Notes under the pieces: generated by a model
The model's database searches: none
Told to the model about the DNA's origin: nothing
The model's input: the letters and a program-made list of their open reading frames with translations, nothing else
Position numbers and translations under genes: made by a program
Shown: positions 1 through 8,128 of the stretch, in pieces
Numbering within the stretch: the stretch's first letter is position 1
How the letters are laid out: each line of letters begins with the position of its first letter
NCBI GenBank assembly: GCA_964420605.1
Contig: CAYQUC010000007.1
Coordinates: 1-64,000, forward strand
Length of the DNA stretch: 64,000 nucleotides
Direction: 5' to 3'
DNA from: CAYQUC01 sp964420605
GTDB taxonomy: Bacteria > Pseudomonadota > Gammaproteobacteria > UBA6429 > Thiohalophilaceae

Positions 1-1
1 G

Positions 2-487
2 GCCGGATGGTTAGTTGCATTTATCTATGCAGCTACTGCTGCGCTACGTTTAGCTCGTTTTAACACTCAGGTTGGGACGGCGGATAAAAACTATTTTCAA
101 GGTTTGCCAAGTCCTGCGGCAGCAGCTTTGGTGGCTGGTGCAGTTTGGGTTGGACAAGAATATGAAGTGTCAGGACGAATTGTTGATATTATTGCCATGT
201 TGGTCACGGTTGTCGCCGGTTTGTTAATGGTCAGTAATATTCGCTATAACAGTTTTAAAGGAATCGATTTCAAGGGCAAAATTCCATTCTTTTTATTATT
301 GATTATTATGTTAGTAATTGTATTTATATCGTATGAACCTGCAGTTATTTTATTTGGAATTTTTGTACTTTATGCAATTTCAGGTCCGGTATTCACCTTA
401 ATTGAGTTACGTAAACGCAGGGCTTTACGTCGAGCATATAAAAAAGCGCGAAAATTGCGTAAAGAAAAGAACACGAAAGAAAAATAG
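2..487 (+). CDS. pssA: CDP-diacylglycerol-serine O-phosphatidyltransferase, C-terminal part
   Basis: Inner-membrane enzyme that makes phosphatidylserine from CDP-diacylglycerol and serine, the first committed step to phosphatidylethanolamine. Only the last 161 residues are present; the reading frame is open to the left edge, so the start and the CDP-alcohol phosphotransferase motif lie outside the window. What is visible fits PssA: the AALRLARFN segment followed by FQGLPSPAAAA, then hydrophobic segments and a very basic C-terminal tail rich in Arg and Lys. The next gene is leuA, 42 bases on, an order seen in other gammaproteobacteria (often ilvC-pssA-leuA). Identification is by sequence memory of the family. 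Confidence 0.85.
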   Translation, partial: AGWLVAFIYAATAALRLARFNTQVGTADKNYFQGLPSPAAAALVAGAVWVGQEYEVSGRIVDIIAMLVTVVAGLLMVSNIRYNSFKGIDFKGKIPFFLLLIIMLVIVFISYEPAVILFGIFVLYAISGPVFTLIELRKRRALRRAYKKARKLRKEKNTKEK

Positions 488-529
488 CACTATGATTGTT
501 TTAATAATTGGATTTTTGGTAGCCGTTAA

Positions 530-2080
530 ATGACAGACAAATTAATAATCTTTGATACCACACTACGTGACGGTGAACAAAGTCCTGGTGCGTCGATGAC
601 CTTGACTGAGAAAGTTCGAATTGCAAAAGCACTTGAGCGAATGGGGGTTGATATCATTGAAGCCGGATTTCCTATCGCGAGTGTTGGTGACTTTGAATCA
701 GTTCAAGCCGTTGCTCGTAGTATTAAAAGCAGCACGGTTTGTGGACTGGCACGGGCACTAGATAAAGATATTGATCGGGCTGGTGAAGCAGTGCAGGATG
801 CTGAACGTCGCCGAATTCATACTTTTATCGCGACATCGCCAATTCACATGAAAATGAAGCTCAGAATGGAACCCGAGCAGGTGATCGAACAAGCAGTCCG
901 TGCAGTAAAACGTGCGTTAAAATATACCGACGATGTTGAATTTTCACCTGAAGATGCAGGACGTTCGGAAATAGATTTTTTATGTCAGATTTTAGAAGCC
1001 GTCATCGATGCGGGTGCCACAACGCTCAATATTCCAGATACTGTTGGTTATAATGTGCCTGAACAATTTGGAACGTTAATTCATACTTTAACAAAAAAAA
1101 TCCCAAATGCAGATAAAGCGATTTTTTCTGTTCATTGTCATAATGATTTAGGAATGGCAGTTGCTAATTCACTATCAGCGGTCATGAACGGTGCTAGACA
1201 AGTAGAATGTACGATTAATGGCCTAGGTGAAAGAGCTGGTAATGCAGCCTTAGAAGAAATTGTAATGGCTGTTAAGACTCGAAAAGATTTATTTAACTGT
1301 AATGTTGATCATATTAAATCGACCGAGATTGTTCCTACGTCTAGGTTGGTTTCCGGTATAACGGGATTTGCAATACAGCCTAATAAGGCGATTGTAGGCG
1401 CTAATGCCTTTGCACATGAATCGGGTATACACCAAGATGGTGTTTTAAAAAGTCGAGAGACCTATGAAATCATGCGGGCTGAAGATGTTGGTTGGAGCGC
1501 TAATCGAATGGTGCTCGGCAAGCATTCGGGTCGAAATGCATTTCGCAGCAGATTAAAGGAGCTTGGTGTTGATTTTGAAACCGAACATGATTTAAATGAT
1601 GCCTTTGGACGCTTTAAAGATTTGGCCGATAAAAAACACGAAATATTTGATGATGATCTGCAAGCCTTGGTAACAGAAACGGTTAATGTTTCGGGTAATG
1701 AATATTATGCTTTAGTGTCATTAAAGGTATGTTCAGAAACGGGTGAAACGCCAAATGCGAATATCACTCTAACTATTGATAATAAAGAATGTAGTGCTAG
1801 TTCAGAAGGTGGTGGACCGGTTGATGCGACATTTCGAGCAATAGAAAATTTGGTAAATAGTGGTACTGAATTACAATTATATTCTGTTAATAATATAACA
1901 ACTGGCACGGACTCTCAGGGGGAAGTGACTGTTCGTTTAGAAAAATCAGGCAGCATTGTTAATGGTCAAGGCTCCGATACGGATATTGTAATTGCATCTG
2001 CAAAAGCTTACATTAACGCTTTGAATAAAATTGCAACCCCTGTCGAGCGAAAACATCCTCAAGATGCAAAACAAATTTAA
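530..2080 (+). CDS. leuA: 2-isopropylmalate synthase
   Basis: Condenses acetyl-CoA with 2-oxoisovalerate in the first step of leucine synthesis; cytoplasmic. The 516-residue length matches the bacterial LeuA class (about 520). The catalytic TIM barrel begins with FDTTLRDGEQSPG (residues 8-20). The divalent metal ligands of the family are visible: Asp14, His202 and His204 in HCHND, and Asn238 in GERAGNAA. The C-terminal third (about 390-505) fits the leucine-binding LeuA dimer domain, which implies feedback inhibition. The start is the ATG at 530; no clear Shine-Dalgarno precedes it. No leader peptide rich in Leu codons is visible in the short gap after pssA. Confidence 0.96.
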   Translation: MTDKLIIFDTTLRDGEQSPGASMTLTEKVRIAKALERMGVDIIEAGFPIASVGDFESVQAVARSIKSSTVCGLARALDKDIDRAGEAVQDAERRRIHTFIATSPIHMKMKLRMEPEQVIEQAVRAVKRALKYTDDVEFSPEDAGRSEIDFLCQILEAVIDAGATTLNIPDTVGYNVPEQFGTLIHTLTKKIPNADKAIFSVHCHNDLGMAVANSLSAVMNGARQVECTINGLGERAGNAALEEIVMAVKTRKDLFNCNVDHIKSTEIVPTSRLVSGITGFAIQPNKAIVGANAFAHESGIHQDGVLKSRETYEIMRAEDVGWSANRMVLGKHSGRNAFRSRLKELGVDFETEHDLNDAFGRFKDLADKKHEIFDDDLQALVTETVNVSGNEYYALVSLKVCSETGETPNANITLTIDNKECSASSEGGGPVDATFRAIENLVNSGTELQLYSVNNITTGTDSQGEVTVRLEKSGSIVNGQGSDTDIVIASAKAYINALNKIATPVERKHPQDAKQI

Positions 2081-2104
2081 ACTAAAGTTTGATATTCATT
2101 GACC

Positions 2105-2908
2105 ATGCCTGATAAGACAGATAACGCTACTCGAAATCAATATTTATCCGCCATGGGAATCGATGTATGGGTTTCTAAAGATGATAATAATATTGCTCAA
2201 GCTGGTATGAATCAGGTCAATAATAATCAAGTAAGTATTAAATCCATTAGTGAAAATGCAGTTACAAAAAATAGTGAATTAACTAGCGGCGATAGTGCAA
2301 TAGCGTTAAAAGTAGAGCCCGAATTTGAAACAGAAACGGTTACTATTAATATCGAGTCGCTAGATTGGCCTGAGCTGACTAAGGTCGTAAACAACTGCCA
2401 AATATGCGAGCAACTTAATTCAAGAACAAACTGTGTATTTGGCGCAGGCAATCAAACTGCTGAGTTATTTATAGTTGGTTCGATGCCGAGCATTGGAGAA
2501 AGTAATATTGTCAACGCCTTTATTGGTGCTGAAGGGCTATTACTGGATAATATGTTACTCGCACTGAACTTAACACGAGACAAAGTATATACAACAAATT
2601 TAATAAAGTGCGCATCACAATCGCACCGACAATTTTCAAATTCTGAAATGGAAAATTGCATTTCGTATTTAGAGCGACAAATTGCATTAGTAAATCCAAA
2701 GGTGATGATTATTTTTGGCGAACAGGTTGCTCAATTTATACTAAAAACAGATAAAGACATGGCTACATTAACTACACAATTACACGATTATCTTGAGAAA
2801 GACATTTTAGTTGCAGTAATTGAGCATCCTGAGCAATTATTATCATCAGCTATAAGCAAAAAACATGCATGGTTAAACCTTTTGCAAATAAAAACAATGC
2901 TAAGATAA
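2105..2908 (+). CDS. Uracil-DNA glycosylase-superfamily protein with four Fe-S cysteines, degenerate active site
   Basis: The first 90 residues are low-complexity and polar. The rest resembles family 4 uracil-DNA glycosylases: a CxxC pair (Cys98, Cys101), a YTTNLIKC segment (Cys169), Cys185 and a late HPEQLL segment. The four cysteines occupy the family 4Fe-4S positions. The usual GEAPG-type catalytic motif reads GSMPSIGES here, so the conserved Glu after the first Gly is Ser and DNA glycosylase activity is doubtful. A TTG at 2099 gives two more residues; the ATG at 2105 is preferred because homologues start close to the NQYLSAMGI segment. Its position just before rimI is familiar in gammaproteobacteria. 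The role is unproven. Confidence 0.75.
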   Translation: MPDKTDNATRNQYLSAMGIDVWVSKDDNNIAQAGMNQVNNNQVSIKSISENAVTKNSELTSGDSAIALKVEPEFETETVTINIESLDWPELTKVVNNCQICEQLNSRTNCVFGAGNQTAELFIVGSMPSIGESNIVNAFIGAEGLLLDNMLLALNLTRDKVYTTNLIKCASQSHRQFSNSEMENCISYLERQIALVNPKVMIIFGEQVAQFILKTDKDMATLTTQLHDYLEKDILVAVIEHPEQLLSSAISKKHAWLNLLQIKTMLR

Positions 2909-2982
2909 AATATTTATCTATACTCTATGTATGGCTTTAATTAACTCCATAAATAGAAATTTAAGAAACAATTATTAAATTT

Positions 2983-3453
2983 ATGAGTGCTATATTTACT
3001 TTAAACGATAACAACCTTCGTCCAATGACCGAAGCCGATCTTGATCGGATAATGGAAATAGAACTCAGTGTTTATCCGCATCCGTGGACTCGAGGAATTT
3101 TTACAGACTGTATCCGGGTTGGCTATAAGTGTTGGGTCTTAGAAGATGACGTTAATATAATTGGTTATGCGGTGTTATCAATTGCGGTAGATGAAGTGCA
3201 TTTATTAAATGTCAGTATCGATTTAAGCCATCAAAATCAAGGCTTGGGTCGTCAATTGATTATTCAAATGTGTGATGTCGCTAAGCAATATAATGCTGAA
3301 TCCATGCTGTTGGAGGTTCGGCCTTCAAATTATGCTGCAGTTTATTTATACAATAGCATTGGTTTTAATGAAATTGGAGTACGTAAAAATTATTATCCTA
3401 GTTCCAATGGTAAACGAGAGGATGCTTTAATAATGGCTATGGCGCTTTTTTAG
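2983..3453 (+). CDS. rimI: Ribosomal protein bS18 alanine N-acetyltransferase
   Basis: GNAT-fold enzyme that acetylates the N-terminal alanine of ribosomal protein S18 using acetyl-CoA. At 156 residues it is of usual RimI length (about 150). The acetyl-CoA pyrophosphate loop is QNQGLG (84-89), and the C-terminal signature LEVRPSNYAAVYLY (110-123) followed by GF and KNYYP is typical of RimI rather than of GNAT enzymes at large. The ATG at 2983 follows a 74-base AT-rich gap after the glycosylase-like gene, and the two are probably co-transcribed. Confidence 0.9.
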   Translation: MSAIFTLNDNNLRPMTEADLDRIMEIELSVYPHPWTRGIFTDCIRVGYKCWVLEDDVNIIGYAVLSIAVDEVHLLNVSIDLSHQNQGLGRQLIIQMCDVAKQYNAESMLLEVRPSNYAAVYLYNSIGFNEIGVRKNYYPSSNGKREDALIMAMALF

Positions 3454-3489
3454 GTTCAATTGTAGTTTCAGTTTCAACTCTGGTATAAA

Positions 3490-4107
3490 ATGATAAAGAA
3501 TAAAAAGTTACTGTTGATTTTAGCAAGTTTATTATTAACTAGTTTATTAATTAGTTGTGCTAATTTAGTTGGTGATGTCTCCGGCGGTTTCTATACTTCA
3601 GTCAATAATGAATTTAAAGTAAAAACACCGGCGATACCAAAGTTAAGTGTACAAGATGGAATACTTAATGACAGAATATTCGTCGATTTTTATCAATCAC
3701 GAGGATTTTGGAAAACACATGGTTTATATAGCATTGAATGGTATAAACCAAAACTTAAAATAATCAGTGACAAGATATTTTATAGTCACACTAAAAATAC
3801 TAGTGTGTCCTATGTGAAGAGTAATTTTGGCAGTCGAGGCACATTTGATATCATCGATACTCGAAAACTAAAAGTAAATGAACACTCGGCATACCAATTT
3901 ATAGCCAATGGTATCTTAGATAATGTTGATGCGGTGTGGATTGGTACAGCGATTAAATTTGATCAGTTCATTGGTTTGGTATCGGTTGTTATTTATTCTG
4001 AAAATGCAAATAATACCGAATTACACGGTGCTACAGTTCAAACCGCTATACCATGGAAAAAGTACAATGTCTTTTTACAGTCTCTCACAAAATTAAAGTC
4101 TCAATAA
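3490..4107 (+). CDS. Predicted lipoprotein of unknown function
   Basis: A 205-residue protein with a type II signal: basic N-region, hydrophobic core and a lipobox ending LISC with the lipidated Cys at residue 23. Residue +2 is Ala, so an outer-membrane destination would be expected under the Lol rule. The mature part has mixed beta-like composition with no motif I recognise; a segment from about residue 60 to 190 looks like one globular domain. It sits between rimI and prfC in the same orientation, 36 bases after rimI. I cannot assign a function. Confidence 0.7.
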   Translation: MIKNKKLLLILASLLLTSLLISCANLVGDVSGGFYTSVNNEFKVKTPAIPKLSVQDGILNDRIFVDFYQSRGFWKTHGLYSIEWYKPKLKIISDKIFYSHTKNTSVSYVKSNFGSRGTFDIIDTRKLKVNEHSAYQFIANGILDNVDAVWIGTAIKFDQFIGLVSVVIYSENANNTELHGATVQTAIPWKKYNVFLQSLTKLKSQ

Positions 4108-4133
4108 ACTAATAATTCGAATCAAGCCTGTTT

Positions 4134-4165
4134 TTGACACTCGTGCGCAGTGTGGATGTGATAAT
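4134..4165 (+). promoter_or_regulatory. Candidate promoter upstream of prfC
   Basis: A perfect -35 hexamer TTGACA (4134-4139) is followed by GATAAT (4160-4165) preceded by TG (extended -10 form). The spacer is 20 bases, longer than the 17 optimum, so the call is tentative. It would leave a leader of about 75 bases before the prfC start at 4248. Confidence 0.35.
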
Positions 4166-4247
4166 ATGCACGCAAATAGGGTCTATTTATCGTTAAATTC
4201 AGGACTCATCCCAAATTATTAAGAAATAAAAACTAATTATTAATATT

Positions 4248-5828
4248 ATGTCGAAATTTACAACAGAAAAATCACGTCGCCGGACTTTTGCTATTATCTC
4301 GCATCCGGATGCGGGTAAAACCACTTTAACTGAAAAGTTGTTATTATTTGGTGGTGCTATTCAGCTAGCTGGAACTGTAAAAGGTCGAAAAGCAGCTCGT
4401 CATGCTACATCCGATTGGATGGAATTGGAGAAACAACGTGGTATCTCCATTACATCGTCTGTTATGCAGTTTCCATATAAAGACTACATGGTTAATTTAC
4501 TGGATACCCCTGGACACGAGGACTTCTCGGAAGATACTTACCGAACCTTGACCGCAGTAGATTCAGCTTTAATGGTTATTGATAGTGCCAAGGGTGTGGA
4601 AGGCCGAACCATTAAATTAATGGAAGTATGTCGCTTACGTTCTACACCGATATTGACCTTTATTAATAAGCTTGATCGCGAAGGTCGTGATCCAATTGAA
4701 TTACTCGATGAAGTTGAAGATATATTAAAGATTAAATGTGCTCCAATTACCTGGCCTATTGGAATGGGCAAACAGTTTAAAGGTGTTTATCATCTTTACG
4801 ATAATACCATTCATCTCTTTAGTGCCACCCATGGTGGTAAAATTCAACAAGGTGAAGTAATTGAAGGTTTGGATAATCCACGGCTAGATGATGTATTAGG
4901 ATCGATGGCGGCTGAATTTCGTGAAGAAATTGAATTAGTGCAAGGCGCTAGTCACGAGTTCAATCAACAAGATTTTCTGGATGGATTATTAAGCCCAGTG
5001 TTATTCGGCTCAGCAATTAACAATTTTGGTGTAGATGAGTTTCTTGATTTCTTTGTTAAAACGGCACCCGAGCCTCAAAGTCGAACTACTATTACGCGTG
5101 AAGTTGAATCATCAGAAGAAAAATTTTCAGGTTTTGTTTTTAAAATTCAAGCAAACATGGATCCTGCGCATCGAGATCGAATTGCTTTTATGCGAGTTTG
5201 TTCTGGAACCTATATCAAAGGCATGAAGTTACGTCATGTTCGAATTGCAAAAGATGTAAAAATTCCAAATGCTATTACTTTCATGGCGAGTGAACGAGAT
5301 CACGTTGAAGAAGCTTACCCGGGTGATATTATTGGTTTACACAATCATGGCACAATACAAATTGGGGACACTTTTACTCAGGGCGAGCAATTAAAGTTCA
5401 CCGGGATACCCAACTTTGCTCCAGAATTATTTCGTCGGGTGGTATTAAAAGATCCACTGCGAATGAAGGCTTTGCAAAAAGGACTTGAGCAATTGAGTGA
5501 AGAAGGAGCATCTCAAGTATTTAAACCATTGAATAACAATGAGTTAATTGTGGGTGCCGTTGGTGTATTGCAATTCGATGTGGTCGCCTATCGACTTAAA
5601 GATGAGTACAATGTTGATTGTATTTTTGAAAGCTCGAATATCTCCGCTGCTCGATGGGTTGAAGCAACAGATGAAAAGTACCTAGATGAAATGAAAAAGA
5701 AAACGTCGACTAATTTAGCGTACGATCATGCAGGTAGCTTAACCTATCTTGCGCCAACCCGAATCAATTTAGATTTGGCTGTGGAGCGTTATCCAAACGT
5801 GGATTTTAGAGCGACTCGAGAACACTAA
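4248..5828 (+). CDS. prfC: Peptide chain release factor 3
   Basis: Translational GTPase that removes RF1/RF2 from the ribosome after peptide release. The 526 residues match RF3 length (529 in E. coli). GTPase motifs: G1 SHPDAGKT (18-25), G3 DTPGHED (86-92), G4 NKLD (140-143). The switch region around residues 47-67 with KQRGISIT is RF3-like. The C-terminal half carries the expected domains 2 and 3. ATG at 4248. A strong hairpin with a T run follows the stop. The protein shows no abnormality. Confidence 0.96.
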   Translation: MSKFTTEKSRRRTFAIISHPDAGKTTLTEKLLLFGGAIQLAGTVKGRKAARHATSDWMELEKQRGISITSSVMQFPYKDYMVNLLDTPGHEDFSEDTYRTLTAVDSALMVIDSAKGVEGRTIKLMEVCRLRSTPILTFINKLDREGRDPIELLDEVEDILKIKCAPITWPIGMGKQFKGVYHLYDNTIHLFSATHGGKIQQGEVIEGLDNPRLDDVLGSMAAEFREEIELVQGASHEFNQQDFLDGLLSPVLFGSAINNFGVDEFLDFFVKTAPEPQSRTTITREVESSEEKFSGFVFKIQANMDPAHRDRIAFMRVCSGTYIKGMKLRHVRIAKDVKIPNAITFMASERDHVEEAYPGDIIGLHNHGTIQIGDTFTQGEQLKFTGIPNFAPELFRRVVLKDPLRMKALQKGLEQLSEEGASQVFKPLNNNELIVGAVGVLQFDVVAYRLKDEYNVDCIFESSNISAARWVEATDEKYLDEMKKKTSTNLAYDHAGSLTYLAPTRINLDLAVERYPNVDFRATREH

Positions 5829-5843
5829 CTCTGTAGCAAATTC

Positions 5844-5875
5844 TATAGCATTTTAAAAAGTGCTATAAAATTTTT
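5844..5875 (+). terminator. Rho-independent terminator after prfC
   Basis: Ten-base-pair stem (5844-5853 with 5858-5867, one G-T pair, loop TAAA) followed by AAA and TTTTT. It lies 16 bases after the prfC stop. The flanking A/T runs could let it act in both directions, so it could also serve the minus-strand gene ending at 5887. Confidence 0.6.
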
Positions 5876-5886
5876 AATTTAATTAA

Positions 5887-5964
5887 CTAACTTTTAGTTT
5901 TTTCATCAGTCTTATCGTCAGGTTTCGCGTCGGTTTTAACCTCAGGTTTAGCATCGGTTTTAAC
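5887..5964 (-). CDS. C-terminal end of a gene broken by the assembly gap; KTDAKPE repeat tail
   Basis: Only the last 25 residues of a minus-strand reading frame are visible before the N run. They are strongly charged and contain two copies of an eight-residue unit VKTDAKPE/D, encoded by two near-identical 24-base repeats, then a shorter KTDEKTKS ending and a TAG stop. Such Lys/Asp/Ala/Pro tails are common as disordered extensions. The gene's start and body are lost in the gap, whose true length is unknown. A second frame across the gap (stop at 5883) exists but lacks this compositional order. No function can be given. Confidence 0.4.
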   Translation of the reverse strand, partial: VKTDAKPEVKTDAKPDDKTDEKTKS

Positions 5965-6064
5965 NNNNNNNNNNNNNNNNNNNNNNNNNNNNNNNNNNNN
6001 NNNNNNNNNNNNNNNNNNNNNNNNNNNNNNNNNNNNNNNNNNNNNNNNNNNNNNNNNNNNNNNN
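5965..6064. other. Assembly gap (100 N)
   Basis: Exactly 100 N, the usual placeholder for a scaffold join of unknown length. The left flank ends inside a 24-base tandem repeat, which probably caused the break. Confidence 0.95.
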
Positions 6065-6171
6065 AATTTGCATTGTTAACCGTCTTTAACGGCAATTAAC
6101 AGACTACTATAACTGGGCTATTATAAAGAATTTTTAGTTAAACGACAATGAATTACCGGCTTTATTATGGT

Positions 6172-6194
6172 AAAAATGCTGCTTTGGCAGCATT
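6172..6194 (-). terminator. Terminator-like hairpin on the minus strand, no assigned gene
   Basis: Perfect 8-bp stem AATGCTGC/GCAGCATT with a four-base loop (6175-6194). Read on the minus strand the stem is followed by a T run, which is the form of an intrinsic terminator. No minus-strand gene is visible to its right before the plus-strand gene at 6440. Confidence 0.45.
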
Positions 6195-6317
6195 AAACTG
6201 TTTGCTCAGATTATGGATTAAGCTTATGGACTAAATTTACCGACATTTTTGAATCACTGCAGTTGCCTTGGAGTCACTTTAGTCGAATACTGAAATGAAT
6301 CAGTGATTGATTGTTAG

Positions 6318-6345
6318 TTGATCTTGATTCATTCGTGCTTATAAT
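6318..6345 (+). promoter_or_regulatory. Candidate sigma-70 promoter of the PAP2 gene
   Basis: TTGATC (6318-6323), 16-base spacer, TATAAT (6340-6345). It would start transcription about 85 bases before the gene at 6440. Confidence 0.5.
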
Positions 6346-6439
6346 TAGCGACATAACTAATTTCGCATTTTAGCGACGATCAGCCTTGGGGCTATTTATA
6401 CTATTTTTAATGGTGCCGTAATACACGTAGGAATCAATC

Positions 6440-7324
6440 ATGTATACAAATAACTGGAATACAAATATTTTTATCCAATCTAGACTATCACTGACTAAGC
6501 GAGAGTCTTCAATTAAACCTCTATTTATGTTTAAGGGCTTTAATTTACTCATTCGCCTGAGTTTAGTTACTGCTAGTCTTTTATTTGCTGTTCCTGCAAT
6601 TGCTGAGACTAACAATGAGTCATTTTTTGACACAGTTAAAAAAGATTATTCTGAGTTTTATAGTTCAGATCGCTTAATTCGAGCTGGATTTGTGTTTGCT
6701 GGCGGTGCGGTATTTGCGAATACCAATCTAGATCAAGATATTCAAGATGACTATCAGAACAATACCCGAAGTCCGGGAACCGATGACTTTGCAAAATTTA
6801 CAAAAACTTTTGGTGAAGGTAAATATTTAATTACATTGTCCCTAGCAACAGCGTTAACCTCGCATTATCTTGAAACCTCTGGTGAGCGCTCAGCTGTGGG
6901 GCGCTGGGGCCAAAACACCATAAGAGCCTATATTGTTGGAGGGCCAGCCACTTTGTTGACTCAACAATTAACTGGAGCTTCACGTCCTGAAGAAACTCTC
7001 GATAGCTCTAACTGGAAACCGTTTAATGATTCTAATGGGGTTAGTGGTCATGCCTTTATTGGCGCAGTACCATTTATGACTGTTGCTAGAATGTATGACA
7101 ATAATAAACTAGTCAAATATTTGATGTATACCGCATCGACATTTACCGCATGGTCAAGAGTCAATGACAATTCACATTATTTCTCTCAAGCAGTATTAGG
7201 CTGGTATTTAGCTTACGAAGCGACCGACACGGTATCGACAACAAACACTAAAACTAACTCAATTGCGTATATGCCATTCATCGGACCGGATAGTTTTGGT
7301 GTCGCGATAAATCTGAAATGGTAA
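6440..7324 (+). CDS. PAP2-family phosphatase, exported
   Basis: Acid-phosphatase/PAP2 fold, likely hydrolysing a phospholipid or isoprenyl phosphate at the envelope. Of the three motifs, the first ends in RP (182-183), the second reads VSGH (201-204) instead of PSGH, and the third is SR...H (239-246) with Gln250 where Asp is usual; the catalytic His pair is kept. A signal-peptide-like stretch runs from Met30 to about Ala55. The ATG at 6440 has AGGAA six bases before it and was chosen; the internal ATG at 6527 would put the signal peptide right at the N-terminus and is a real alternative. The substrate is unknown. Confidence 0.75.
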   Translation: MYTNNWNTNIFIQSRLSLTKRESSIKPLFMFKGFNLLIRLSLVTASLLFAVPAIAETNNESFFDTVKKDYSEFYSSDRLIRAGFVFAGGAVFANTNLDQDIQDDYQNNTRSPGTDDFAKFTKTFGEGKYLITLSLATALTSHYLETSGERSAVGRWGQNTIRAYIVGGPATLLTQQLTGASRPEETLDSSNWKPFNDSNGVSGHAFIGAVPFMTVARMYDNNKLVKYLMYTASTFTAWSRVNDNSHYFSQAVLGWYLAYEATDTVSTTNTKTNSIAYMPFIGPDSFGVAINLKW

Positions 7325-7351
7325 TGTAATTCTGATTGAATGGAATTAAGT

Positions 7352-7376
7352 TAACCCATTGATATTTAATGGGTTA
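7352..7376 (+). terminator. Hairpin after the PAP2 gene, probable terminator
   Basis: Perfect 9-bp inverted repeat TAACCCATT/AATGGGTTA with a 7-base loop, 28 bases after the stop codon. No strong T run follows, so efficiency is uncertain. Confidence 0.45.
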
Positions 7377-7550
7377 TATAATAAGTCCGTTATTTAATTA
7401 TAGAATAAAGGGTTAACTAGTTAATTTGCGTTAATTCGTTGCGATAATTATTATTGAATTTGGTTTTTCGTCGTTTTTTACACAACTATGTCAACCAATT
7501 TTCGAGTTAGTCGTTATTGATTGTATAACCCCGAATTATTGGAGAATAAA

Positions 7551-8027
7551 ATGTCTTATAAAACAATTAGTACCGCAGCAATCGTAACATACGCCATGTT
7601 AAGTAGTTATTCGCTCTACGCAAATACTGAAACAATAGCAATAACTAATAGTAATCAACAATTTCGATATGGTGACAGAATTGAGCATCGCCTGGATTTA
7701 CGTGGTAACAAAATTGAACATAAATTGGATATCAAAGGTAATAAAATCGAGGCAAAATTGGATGCAAAAGGCGATAAAATCCAGGCAAAGTTTGATGCTG
7801 CGGCAAAACGTGCGGCCGAACGCGGTGATAGTGAACTAGCTGCGAAGCTAGCAAAAAAAGGTGAACGTTTAAATAAAAAGTTAGATGCCAAAGGTCACCG
7901 TATTAACCAAAGACTCGATGCTAAAGGCAAACGTATTAATGCCAAGTTAGATCGCAAAGGTAAACGTTTACATGCACGAGCAGTACGACAACATCAATCT
8001 AGAGTACAACGAGCTCACCGAAAGTAA
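7551..8027 (+). CDS. Exported basic protein made of 11-residue repeats
   Basis: A 158-residue protein. The start is the ATG at 7551, six bases after a GGAG; an upstream TTG in frame lacks such a site. A signal peptide covers about residues 1-25 (ending LYA-N). Residues 40-82 and 102-145 hold eight copies of an 11-residue unit of the form K/R-G-x-K/R-I/L-x-x-K/R-L/F-D-A, split by an Ala/Glu-rich spacer (83-101). The spacing of hydrophobic residues predicts a long amphipathic helix. Similar repeat proteins occur in other gammaproteobacteria without known function. It lies just upstream of the ECF sigma operon and may belong to its regulon, which is inference. Confidence 0.8.
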   Translation: MSYKTISTAAIVTYAMLSSYSLYANTETIAITNSNQQFRYGDRIEHRLDLRGNKIEHKLDIKGNKIEAKLDAKGDKIQAKFDAAAKRAAERGDSELAAKLAKKGERLNKKLDAKGHRINQRLDAKGKRINAKLDRKGKRLHARAVRQHQSRVQRAHRK

Positions 8028-8128
8028 CTTGTAGCTTATCGTGATTGTAATTTGGTTTCTGACGCAGTAGATTATGATCACAGTTTAAGTACTGCAGTTG
8101 GAGAACAATTCTGGATAAACAGGTATTA

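Larger units (their letters stand above)
6065..6439. other. Non-coding stretch between the gap and the PAP2 gene
   Basis: No credible gene in 375 bases. It holds a minus-oriented hairpin with a U tract (6172-6194) and a good plus-strand promoter (6318-6345). The first bases after the gap could still belong to the broken minus-strand gene, but no convincing start is visible there. Confidence 0.6.

Noticed and set aside
5883..6095. Minus-strand frame reading through the N run
   Set aside because: It relies on 100 placeholder bases staying in frame, starts from a TTG without support, and lacks the ordered KTDAKPE repeat seen in the neighbouring frame.
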